64,000 nucleotides of DNA from Spirilliplanes yamanashiensis (GTDB lineage Bacteria > Actinomycetota > Actinomycetes > Mycobacteriales > Micromonosporaceae). The position numbers and the translations under genes were made by a program. Of the stretch, positions 35,000 to 42,217 are shown in pieces. Numbering within the stretch: position 1 is the stretch's first letter; each line of letters opens with the position of its first letter. The notes below the pieces were generated by a model. It searched no databases, was not told the DNA's origin, and saw only the letters and a list, made by a program, of their open reading frames with translations. The DNA lies in assembly GCF_016863475.1 (NCBI RefSeq), contig NZ_BOOY01000008.1, forward strand, positions 186,001-250,000, in the 5' to 3' direction.

Positions 35000-35521
35000 C
35001 TACGACTCTAGTGCGAGATCGGGTCGCGGGCGCACGCCGGGAAGGTCGGCGAGGACCGCCTCGGTGTTCATCAGGTCGGTCAGCCAGCCGTGCCCGGGCA
35101 GCTGCCCGTACGGCATGATGTCGATCCACGGCCGCAGCACGAAGGCCCGCAGGTGCGCGCGCGGGTGCGGCAGCGTCAGGTCCTCGTCGTCCGACACGAT
35201 CGGCTCGCCGTCGTCGGTCCAGGCCGCGATCACGTCGACGTCGAGGGTGCGCGGGCCGAACCGGCGCCGCGGGTCGCGTTCGCGCCCGGCCGCGGCCTCC
35301 AGCCGCTGCGCGCGCCGCAGCCAGTCCCGCGGGGCCGCCGCCGGGTCCGCGACCAGCACGGCGGCGTTGAGGTACGCGGGCTGCGCGGCGTCGCCCCACG
35401 GCGGCGTCTCGTACACCCCGGAAACCACCAGCAGGTACGGGTCCAGCGCGGCGACCGCCGCCCGCAGGTGCGCCTCGCGGTCGCCGAGGTTGCCGCCGAG
35501 CGACAGGACGGCCCGGGTCAT
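35000..35521 (-). CDS. folK: 6-hydroxymethyl-7,8-dihydropterin pyrophosphokinase
   Basis: 173 aa. It transfers pyrophosphate from ATP to hydroxymethyl-dihydropterin in folate synthesis. Hallmarks: VLSLGGNLGDREAHLRAAV, YETPPWGDAAQPAYLNAAV and RRFGPRTLDVDVIAAW with the two metal-binding Asp residues, then LPHPRAHLRAFVLRPW. ATG 35521 overlaps the folB stop (ATGA). Confidence 0.96.
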   Translation of the reverse strand: MTRAVLSLGGNLGDREAHLRAAVAALDPYLLVVSGVYETPPWGDAAQPAYLNAAVLVADPAAAPRDWLRRAQRLEAAAGRERDPRRRFGPRTLDVDVIAAWTDDGEPIVSDDEDLTLPHPRAHLRAFVLRPWIDIMPYGQLPGHGWLTDLMNTEAVLADLPGVRPRPDLALES

Positions 35522-35880
35522 CCGCGCTCCCGCCGCACGGTGACGGAGACGTCGGCGAACGTCAGCGGGATCGGCGCCTGCGGCTTGTGCACGGTGACGG
35601 TGGCGGCGGCGACCCGGCCGTCGCGCAGGCACACCGCGGCGAGCCGGGCGGCCAGCGTCTCGATGAGGTTGACCGGCTCGCCCGCGACGACGGCGGCGAG
35701 GTCGTCGGCCAGCTCGCCGTAGTGCACGGTGTCCGACACGTCGTCGCTGGCTGCGGCCGGCGCCAGGTCCAGCTCCAGCGCCACGTCCACGACGAAGTCC
35801 TGGCCGCGCTCGCGCTCGAAGTCGAAGACGCCGTGGTAGCCGCGGACCGTCAGCCCGGTCAGCGTGATCACGTCAGGCAC
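35518..35880 (-). CDS. folB: Dihydroneopterin aldolase
   Basis: 120 aa. It cleaves dihydroneopterin to hydroxymethyl-dihydropterin and glycolaldehyde. ITLTGLTVRGYHGVFDFERERGQ is the start of the tunnel-fold domain with the Glu of the active site; DTVHYGELADDLAAVV, NLIETLAARLAAVCL and TVHKPQAPIPLTFADVSVTV follow. GTG 35880 lies inside the end of folP (8-bp overlap). Confidence 0.96.
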   Translation of the reverse strand: MPDVITLTGLTVRGYHGVFDFERERGQDFVVDVALELDLAPAAASDDVSDTVHYGELADDLAAVVAGEPVNLIETLAARLAAVCLRDGRVAAATVTVHKPQAPIPLTFADVSVTVRRERG

Positions 35881-36727
35881 GCGTACCCCCGATCGCCGGG
35901 CTGCCGGAGGCGCGCCACACGGCGAGGGCGTCCGCCGTACCCCGGACGTCGTGGACCCGGACCCCCCACGCGCCCGCCGCGGCCGCGAGCACGCTGGTCG
36001 CGACGGTCGCGGCCTCGCGGCCGTCGACCGGCCGCGGCGTGCCGTCGGGCCCGGCCAGCAGACTGCCCAGGTACGACTTGCGGCTGGCCGCGAACAGCAG
36101 CGGGTAGCCCAGGCCGATCAGCCGGTCGAGGTGCCGGGTCAGCTCCCAGTTGTGCTCGGCGGTCTTCGCGAACCCGAGCCCCGGGTCGATCACCAGCTGC
36201 TCGTCGGACACGCCGGCCTTGAGCGCGTCGTCGACCCGCTGGGCCAGCTCGGCGCGCACCTCGGCGACGACGTCGCCGTAGACGGCCAGCTTCTTCATCT
36301 GCCGGGAGTGCCCGCGCCAGTGCATCAGCACCCACGGGCAGCCCGCGTCGGCGACCACCCGGGCCATGTCGGGGTCGGCCAGACCGCCGGACACGTCGTT
36401 GACGACGACGGCGCCCGCCTCCAGCGCGGCGGCGGCCACCCGCGCCCGGGTGGTGTCGATGCTCAGCGGCACCCCGGCCAGCTCCCGGATGACCGGCACC
36501 ACGCGGGCGATCTCGGTGTCGGCGTCGACCCGGTCGGCGCCCGGCCGGGTGCTCTCGCCGCCCACGTCGACGAGGTCGGCGCCGTCGGCGCGCATCAGGT
36601 GCGCGTGGGCGACGGCGTCGTCCACGCCCGCCCAGCGGCCACCGTCGGAGAACGAGTCGGGGGTGACGTTCAGCACCCCCATGACGACCGTCCGGTCGCG
36701 GGTCAGCAGGTCTGCGGGCTCGGGCAC
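35873..36727 (-). CDS. folP: Dihydropteroate synthase
   Basis: 284 aa. It condenses p-aminobenzoate with hydroxymethyl-dihydropterin diphosphate. Conserved parts: VMGVLNVTPDSFSDGGRW, VDVGGESTRPGADRV, VPLSIDTTRARVAAAAL, VVNDVSGGLADPDM, VIDPGLGFAKTAEHNW and FAASRKSYLGSLL. GTG 36727. In most actinobacteria folE is immediately upstream; here about 16 kb of secretion-related genes separates them, so folP-folB-folK-DUF3180 must have their own promoter. Confidence 0.96.
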   Translation of the reverse strand: MPEPADLLTRDRTVVMGVLNVTPDSFSDGGRWAGVDDAVAHAHLMRADGADLVDVGGESTRPGADRVDADTEIARVVPVIRELAGVPLSIDTTRARVAAAALEAGAVVVNDVSGGLADPDMARVVADAGCPWVLMHWRGHSRQMKKLAVYGDVVAEVRAELAQRVDDALKAGVSDEQLVIDPGLGFAKTAEHNWELTRHLDRLIGLGYPLLFAASRKSYLGSLLAGPDGTPRPVDGREAATVATSVLAAAAGAWGVRVHDVRGTADALAVWRASGSPAIGGTRA

Positions 36728-36775
36728 CCCCTGACGGTACCGACGGCCCGGCCGGGCCCGCGGGCGGACGTGGGG

Positions 36776-36804
36776 TTCGTACGTGTGTTCTAATACCGTG
36801 ACAA
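36776..36804 (-). promoter_or_regulatory. Candidate folP promoter
   Basis: Minus-strand TTGTCA (36804-36799) and TACGAA (36781-36776) spaced by 17 bp, about 49 bp before folP. It would replace the promoter lost by separation from folE. The -10 lacks the final T. Confidence 0.4.
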
Positions 36805-36846
36805 TGTTTCACTCACGCGTGCACCTTGGGTAACGAATCAGGCAGC

Positions 36847-36875
36847 TTGTTAGTCGACAGGACGGCCCGTACGCT
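36847..36875 (+). promoter_or_regulatory. Promoter of the type IV secretion-like operon
   Basis: TTGTTA (36847-36852), a 17-bp spacer and TACGCT (36870-36875) match a housekeeping-sigma promoter. The predicted start near 36882 leaves a leader of about 94 nt before the GTG at 36976. Confidence 0.5.
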
Positions 36876-36913
36876 TCGGACTTGGGCATCATTGAGGAGC
36901 CGGAAGATCGCAG

Positions 36914-36979
36914 ATGGGTTCAGGTAGGACAGGGGCGCCCTTTCGAGGTCACCAGCGCACCCAGGAGGTTTACCAGTGA
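36914..36979 (+). CDS. Possible 21-residue leader peptide overlapping the VirB2-like gene
   Basis: ATG 36914 opens a frame of 21 codons (MGSGRTGAPFRGHQ...EVYQ) whose TGA at 36977-36979 overlaps the GTG start of the next gene (GTGA). It lies wholly within the predicted leader RNA. GGAAGA 6 nt upstream is a weak ribosome-binding site. It may be a coupling or regulatory leader, or chance. Confidence 0.3.
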   Translation: MGSGRTGAPFRGHQRTQEVYQ

Positions 36980-37260
36980 TCGCCACAGAGCTCATCGCCA
37001 GCACGCTGGCGCAGTCGAGCGTGCTCGCGGCGGAGCCCACCGGGATCAACACCGAGGGTGTCGTCACCTTCTTCGCCAGCAACATCGCGCCGATCCTGCT
37101 CGCGGTGCTCGGCGTCATCTTCATCGGGCGAGCCAGCCGCGGTGAGATCTCGAAGGTGCTGACAAGCTCCGCCATCGCCATCGTCGGCCTGGCGTTCATC
37201 GCCGGCGCCGCGACGCTGTTCTTCGTCGGGGATTACCTCATCGATCTGATCTTCCAGTAG
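36976..37260 (+). CDS. VirB2/TrbC-like small membrane protein (pilin-like)
   Basis: 94 aa. An N-terminal, alanine-rich stretch (MIATELIASTLAQSSVLAAE, possibly cleaved) is followed by two helices, FFASNIAPILLAVLGVIFIG and SSAIAIVGLAFIAGAATLFF, joined by a short basic loop RASRGEISK. This two-helix layout at the head of a VirB3-VirB4-VirB6 operon is that of VirB2-like subunits of Gram-positive type IV secretion systems. The assignment comes mainly from topology and context. AGGAGG at 36963-36968 supports GTG 36976. Confidence 0.6.
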   Translation: MIATELIASTLAQSSVLAAEPTGINTEGVVTFFASNIAPILLAVLGVIFIGRASRGEISKVLTSSAIAIVGLAFIAGAATLFFVGDYLIDLIFQ

Positions 37261-37274
37261 GCCGCGGCGGGACC

Positions 37275-37637
37275 ATGCGGCTACGCACCGACGACGACAT
37301 CTACCGGGCCCGCCTGGTCTACCTCGGGCCGCCCGGCTACACCCTTCCGATCCACCTGCCGTACGCCCAGTACGGCATGTTCATCCTGCTCGTCCCGTTC
37401 TACATCTTCCTGCACTGGTTGATCACCTTCAGCATCGACCCGTTCCCCGCCTGGGAGATCGCCCTGGCGATGGTCACCACCTCGTACGTCTTCCGCCACG
37501 TCGACCCCGATCGGCCCGCGCGCAAGGTGATCCACACCGCGCTGACCGACTGGCGCCGCACCCGCGAGCCCGCCGTCGAGCAGCGCGACCCCAAACTCGT
37601 CGCGACGCGCATCCGGGTACGGGAGGAGCTGGTATGA
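37275..37637 (+). CDS. TcpE/PrgI (VirB3-like) conjugation-type membrane protein
   Basis: 120 aa. Two adjacent helices (AQYGMFILLVPFYIFLHWLI and DPFPAWEIALAMVTTSYVF) and a C-terminal cytoplasmic tail with HVDPDRPARKVIHTALTDWR, which matches the DP-x-RP-R-K segment seen in TcpE/PrgI-type proteins of Gram-positive conjugative systems. In those systems the protein sits directly before the VirB4 ATPase, as here. Its TGA overlaps the ATG of a 15-codon frame that bridges to virB4. Confidence 0.65.
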   Translation: MRLRTDDDIYRARLVYLGPPGYTLPIHLPYAQYGMFILLVPFYIFLHWLITFSIDPFPAWEIALAMVTTSYVFRHVDPDRPARKVIHTALTDWRRTREPAVEQRDPKLVATRIRVREELV

Positions 37638-37681
37638 CCGAGAACTCCAGCCGCACGACCCTGGGCAGGGCGGCGGCATGA
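37634..37681 (+). CDS. Possible 15-residue coupling peptide between TcpE-like and VirB4-like genes
   Basis: ATG 37634 overlaps the upstream stop (ATGA 37634-37637). After MTENSSRTTLGRAAA the TGA at 37679-37681 overlaps the VirB4-like ATG at 37678 (ATGA). Both ends therefore overlap neighbours by four bases, the standard coupling geometry in this operon. GGGAGGAG at 37621-37628 is a good ribosome-binding site, 5 nt before the ATG. Whether the peptide has its own role is unknown. Confidence 0.4.
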   Translation: MTENSSRTTLGRAAA

Positions 37682-40600
37682 CGGGTCCACACCAGCCGGA
37701 CGACACCCGTTCGGCGGGACGCGCGCCGGGCGTGCAGAGTAACGGTGTGCATTCGGAGCGCTACCCAGAGCCAGAGACCGAGCTTGTCACCAGCCCGGAC
37801 CACGGCACCGTGGGCTACTTCCAGGCCCCCCAACCGGCCCGCGGCCGCACCGGCGGCCCGGCCGCACCCCGCCGCGCGCCGGACAACCTGGACATCGACA
37901 GCCCGTTCCTCGACCTGTTCAGCCCGCCCCCCACCTCGGCGCCGCCGGCCCAGACCGGCGCCACCGACTTCGACACCCCCAGCGGCCCGGCCGACCTCCC
38001 CGGCCACGCCCCCGCTGCAGTGCCTGCCCCGCTGCCCGCCCCGCCGTCATCCGCAGGGGGGATCTTCGGCGCCCGCCAGACCCCCGGCGGCATCTTCGGC
38101 CACCGCCCGTCGACCACCCCGGCCGCCGAGCCCCCGGCCGCGGAGGGCATCTTCCGCGGCCGCACCCCGGAATTCGGCACCCCGCCCCGCCCCGGCCCCG
38201 CGCCCGATCGCACCGGGTCTGCCGGCGGCGACAGCCCGGTCCCGGCGCGAGGGCTTCAGCGCACCCGGCCCGGGACGGGACGGCTGCTGTCCGAACTGAG
38301 CGGGCTGGCCCCGGACCGCCGCACCACCGGCCCAGCCACCACGAACGGCAACGGGCACGGCGCCGCTCCTGAGACGCGGTCCACGGACGACAGCGGCCGC
38401 ACGGCCGGGTCCCACGCCGCCGACCGGGCCAACGGCCAGATCGTCGAGCCGGCCGAGGGCCAGGCGCCGGGCCGGGCCGCGGACGAGGCTGCGGAGCAGC
38501 CTGCCGGCCAGGCCTCCGAACAGCCTGCCGGCCACGCCTCCGGGCACCCCGGCGGCCAGGTCGCGGAGCACCCTGCCGACCAGGTCGCGGACCACCCCGG
38601 CCACCACGCCTCCGAGCAGGCCGGCGGCCAGGCTGCCGAGCAGCCCGGCGGCCATGGCGCGCTGGTTTCGGACCACTCCGGCGGGCAGGCCGCGGAAGCG
38701 GCCGCCCAGGTCGTCGAGCGGCCCGCGGACCAGGTCGGCGAGGGACACGCCGCGGCGCCGCATGCGGCTTCCTCCACCGACCACTCCGCCGCGCAGGCGG
38801 ACTCCGCTTCCGCTCTTCCGCTGCCCGCGGGCAGCGTCGGGCACGACGGCACCGAGCAGAACGGCGCGAGCCGCCGCGAGGGCGTCGAGGGTGTCGAGGC
38901 GGGAGTGGGTCAGCCGGGCCCGCAGGTCTGGGCTGAGCGCGCGGAGGGGCCCGAGGGCCCCTCTTCCGCGCCGCCCGCGGGCGCGCGGCCCGCCGCACCC
39001 ACGGCCGCGCCTACCGCGCAGCCCGCCTCACCCACGGCCGCGCCTACCGCGCAGCCCGCCTGGCCCTCGGCCGCGCCTGGCGCGCAGGTGGCCTCGGCCG
39101 CGCCCGCCGCGCAGTCCACGTCGCCATCGGCCGCCCCCACCGCGCAGCCGGCGCAGCCCGCCGCCCCCACCGCCGATGAGCGCGGCGGGACCGGGTCCGG
39201 GCTCGACTGGGATGACGACGACGACCTGCTCGCGGTGCTCGACGTGACGCGGCCGCTGCCGCCGCGGCAGGCCGCCGCCGACGGTGAGGCCGCCGTGCAC
39301 GCCGCGCCCGGGGCCCGGGCCGCCGCCGGGCAGCCGGGGCTGGAGGCTCTGGCGCCGCGTACCCGGGTCGCCGACACCGGGCAGTGGCCTGTCGCCGTAC
39401 CCCCGCAGCAGCCCGGCCACGACGAGGCGCACGCCCTCGTGGTGCGGGAGGACACGCTGCCGGTGGAGAACCGGGAGACCGTCGCGCTGGACACCGGCGT
39501 GCGGCCCGCGCCGGCGGCGCAGGTGCCGGCGACGCGGGAGCCCGCGGAGCCGCCGGCGAAGAAGGGCTGGGGGCGGCGGCGCGAGCCGGCGAACCTGCCG
39601 GCCGTGCGGGAGAAGAAGCCGAAGACGCCGCCGCCGTTCAAGCCGCAGCGGTTGAAGTTCCAGGACAAGGATCCGTCGGTCGAGCTGGAGATCAGCGAGA
39701 TCGCGGGGCACCTGACGTTCACGCAGAGCACGGTGACCGCCTGGTACTGGCTGCCGGAGGTGCGCTGGGCGTTCCGGCCGGACGCGGAGCGCGAGGCGCT
39801 GCTGTCGGCGATCAGCGAGCAGTACGCGGGCCTCGCCGGGTTCCGGCTGCATCTGCGGCGGACGACGCGGCCGTTCCCGGCGGACGAGTGGGCGCGGACG
39901 ATCGACCGGCACACGGCGCGGCCGCTGCCGGACGTCGCCGGTGGCACGTCGTGGTCGGACCACCTGGTCAGCGCGCAGCGGCACCTGCTGTCGGTGAACC
40001 ATGCCGAGGGGCAGACGTACCTGGGGGTGACGTTCGCGCGGCGGGCGCTGGGCGACACGTTCGCGGAGCGGGTGCTGCGGATCTTCGGGCGGGGCACGTC
40101 CGACTCGGAGCGGCGCAAGCTCGGGCGCACCGTCGAGCAGTTCGACGAGGTGCTCAACGCGTTCGGCATGCGCGGCCGGCGGGTGACGCCGCAGGAGCTG
40201 GAGTGGTTGCTGTTCCGGTCGGTGGCGCTGTGCATGGCGCCGCCCGGGCCGCTGTCGCCGGTCACGAACGGGCAGTGGGAGCGCGGCGACCTGCTGGCGC
40301 TGACGGAGCAGGTGGAGCGGTACCGCTCGCCGTACGGGTCGACGGTCAAGCTGGTGAACCGGATGACCGGCGAGGAGCGGCACGTCGCCGTGCTCACGGT
40401 CGGCCGGATGGAGCCGCTGGAGATCCCGGAGCGGCACGAGCCGTGGCTGCACTTCCACGAGCGGCTGCCGTGGCCGATGGAGCTGTCGTCCGTGGTGGAC
40501 ATCCTCGGGCCGGCGCACTCGTTCAAGAACCTCGAGCACCGGCTGCGGATGATCCGCTCCCAGCAGCTCGACTACGCGGAGCACGGCATCGACGCGCCGC

Positions 40601-42216
40601 CGGAGCTGGAGCGCCTCGCCAAGCGGGCCCTGCACATCGGCGACGAGATGACGACGGGCCTGCCGGTGGAGTCGGCGCGGGCGCACGGCTGGCACCGCAT
40701 CGCCGTGGGCGGCAACACCCGCGAGGAGTGCCTGGAGCGGGCCCGCCGGGTCATCCAGCTGTACTCGCGGGAGCTGCGCATCTCGCTGCAGCACTCCAAG
40801 AACCAGGACCAGGTGGCCCGCGAGTTCATCCCGGGCGAGCCGATCGCCAACACCGGGTACGTGCGGCGCATGCCGGTGAAGCTGCTGGCGGCGGCGCTGC
40901 CGCAGGCCGCGTCGACGGTCGGTGACCGCCGCGGCGACCTGATCGGGCGCACGTCGGGCACGTGCCGCCGGCCGGTGTTCCTCGACCTGCACTTCCCGAT
41001 GGAGGTGCGGGAGCGCTCCGGCCTCGGCGTGTTCGTGGCCGAGCCGGGCGGTGGCAAGTCGACGCTGATGGGCGCGCTGGGCTACCTGAACGCCCGCCGC
41101 GGCGTGCAGGTCACCCTGCTGGACCCGTCGGGCCCGCTGGCGCGGCTGTGCCAGATGCCGGAGCTGCGGCCGTACTCGCGGGTGCTGAACCTGACCGGCT
41201 CGGAGCAGGGCACGCTGGCGCCGTACTCGCTGATCCCGACGCCCGTCCGGTCGGAGTTCGCGACCGGCCCCGCGGGCGACCGCGAGTTCGAGATCGCCAT
41301 CTCCAACGCCCGCGCCGAGCGCCGCATGCTGGTGCAGGACATCTGCTCGATGCTCGTGCCGCCGCAGGTGGCCCGCGAGGCGTCGACGGCGACGATCCTG
41401 CGGCACGCGGTCCGTGGCGTCCCGGCGGAGGAGACGTCCACCCTCGACGACGTGGTGGCGTTCCTGCAGGGCCTCGACGACGAGGGCAAGGAGCTCGCCA
41501 ACCTGCTCCTCGACACCGCCGAGATGCCGCTGGCGCTGCTGTTCTTCGGCCGCCCGCCGGCGCACCTGCTCAGCGCCGACTCCGCGCTCACCGTCATCAC
41601 GATGGCCGGCCTGCGCCTGCCCGACATGAAGATCGAGCGCGAGTACTGGTCGGCCGAGGAGGCGCTGGCCCTGCCGATGCTGCACACCGCCCACCGGCTC
41701 GCGGTGCGCCGCTGCTACGGCGGCTCGATGACGTCGCGCAAGATGGTCGGCCTGGACGAGGCCCACTTCATGGAGGGCTGGCGCTCCGGCCGGTCGTTCC
41801 TGGTGCGCCTCGCCCGCGACTCCCGCAAATGGAACCTGGCCGCCCTGGTGGCGTCGCAGAACCCGCGGGACATCCTCGGCCTCGACGTGCAGAACCTCGT
41901 CTCGACGGTGTTCGTGGGCCGCATCGCGGAGGACCAGGAGATCGCCTCCGAGGCGCTGCGCCTGCTGCGGGTGCCGGTCCACGACGGGTACGAGGCCACC
42001 CTCGCCTCCCTGTCCCAGGCCGACACGTCGTCGTCGAGCCGCCTGGGCTTCCGCGAGTTCGTGATGCGCGACGTCGACGGCCGGGTGCAGAAGGTGCGGG
42101 TCGACGTCTCGTACGTCGACGGCCTCCTGGAGCACCTCGACACCACGCCCGGCGCCCCGCCGCCGGCCATCACCTCCTCTGCCGTTCCGCTCCCCTTACC
42201 CGACGCGGAGGTGTGA
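37678..42216 (+). CDS. VirB4/TraC-like secretion ATPase with long disordered N-terminus
   Basis: 1512 aa. Residues 1-650 are low-complexity (Ala, Pro, Gln, Glu, Gly, His) with repeats such as EQPAGHASGHPGGQ and PTAAPTAQPA. From about residue 654 the VirB4 core begins: VELEISEIAGHLTFTQSTV, WYWLPEVRWAFRPDAEREAL, HRLRMIRSQQLDYAEHG. The ATPase has Walker A AEPGGGKSTLMGAL near residue 1121, Walker B MVGLDEAHFMEGW near 1359 and the VASQNPRDILGLDVQNLVST block. It energises type IV secretion at the inner face of the membrane. Usual VirB4 length is 800-900 aa, so the extension is exceptional. 1 bp separates it from the VirB6-like gene. Confidence 0.85.
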   Translation: MTGPHQPDDTRSAGRAPGVQSNGVHSERYPEPETELVTSPDHGTVGYFQAPQPARGRTGGPAAPRRAPDNLDIDSPFLDLFSPPPTSAPPAQTGATDFDTPSGPADLPGHAPAAVPAPLPAPPSSAGGIFGARQTPGGIFGHRPSTTPAAEPPAAEGIFRGRTPEFGTPPRPGPAPDRTGSAGGDSPVPARGLQRTRPGTGRLLSELSGLAPDRRTTGPATTNGNGHGAAPETRSTDDSGRTAGSHAADRANGQIVEPAEGQAPGRAADEAAEQPAGQASEQPAGHASGHPGGQVAEHPADQVADHPGHHASEQAGGQAAEQPGGHGALVSDHSGGQAAEAAAQVVERPADQVGEGHAAAPHAASSTDHSAAQADSASALPLPAGSVGHDGTEQNGASRREGVEGVEAGVGQPGPQVWAERAEGPEGPSSAPPAGARPAAPTAAPTAQPASPTAAPTAQPAWPSAAPGAQVASAAPAAQSTSPSAAPTAQPAQPAAPTADERGGTGSGLDWDDDDDLLAVLDVTRPLPPRQAAADGEAAVHAAPGARAAAGQPGLEALAPRTRVADTGQWPVAVPPQQPGHDEAHALVVREDTLPVENRETVALDTGVRPAPAAQVPATREPAEPPAKKGWGRRREPANLPAVREKKPKTPPPFKPQRLKFQDKDPSVELEISEIAGHLTFTQSTVTAWYWLPEVRWAFRPDAEREALLSAISEQYAGLAGFRLHLRRTTRPFPADEWARTIDRHTARPLPDVAGGTSWSDHLVSAQRHLLSVNHAEGQTYLGVTFARRALGDTFAERVLRIFGRGTSDSERRKLGRTVEQFDEVLNAFGMRGRRVTPQELEWLLFRSVALCMAPPGPLSPVTNGQWERGDLLALTEQVERYRSPYGSTVKLVNRMTGEERHVAVLTVGRMEPLEIPERHEPWLHFHERLPWPMELSSVVDILGPAHSFKNLEHRLRMIRSQQLDYAEHGIDAPPELERLAKRALHIGDEMTTGLPVESARAHGWHRIAVGGNTREECLERARRVIQLYSRELRISLQHSKNQDQVAREFIPGEPIANTGYVRRMPVKLLAAALPQAASTVGDRRGDLIGRTSGTCRRPVFLDLHFPMEVRERSGLGVFVAEPGGGKSTLMGALGYLNARRGVQVTLLDPSGPLARLCQMPELRPYSRVLNLTGSEQGTLAPYSLIPTPVRSEFATGPAGDREFEIAISNARAERRMLVQDICSMLVPPQVAREASTATILRHAVRGVPAEETSTLDDVVAFLQGLDDEGKELANLLLDTAEMPLALLFFGRPPAHLLSADSALTVITMAGLRLPDMKIEREYWSAEEALALPMLHTAHRLAVRRCYGGSMTSRKMVGLDEAHFMEGWRSGRSFLVRLARDSRKWNLAALVASQNPRDILGLDVQNLVSTVFVGRIAEDQEIASEALRLLRVPVHDGYEATLASLSQADTSSSSRLGFREFVMRDVDGRVQKVRVDVSYVDGLLEHLDTTPGAPPPAITSSAVPLPLPDAEV
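38996..39061 (+). repeat. 33-bp perfect tandem repeat in the VirB4-like gene
   Basis: Units 38996-39028 and 39029-39061 are identical over 33 bp and encode 11-residue units (SPTAAPTAQPA type); a diverged third unit follows to about 39094. Indicates ongoing repeat expansion in the disordered region. Confidence 0.85.
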
Positions 42217-42217
42217 C

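Noticed and set aside
36813-37199. Leftward frame opposite the VirB2-like gene
   Set aside because: It is antisense to the well-supported, ribosome-binding-site-preceded VirB2-like gene and to the secretion promoter; no motif or start signal supports it.
38440-39100. CRISPR array
   Set aside because: The repeats are coding, imperfect, directly adjacent and without spacers; they encode a low-complexity protein segment. No CRISPR-like array or cas gene was seen anywhere in the window.
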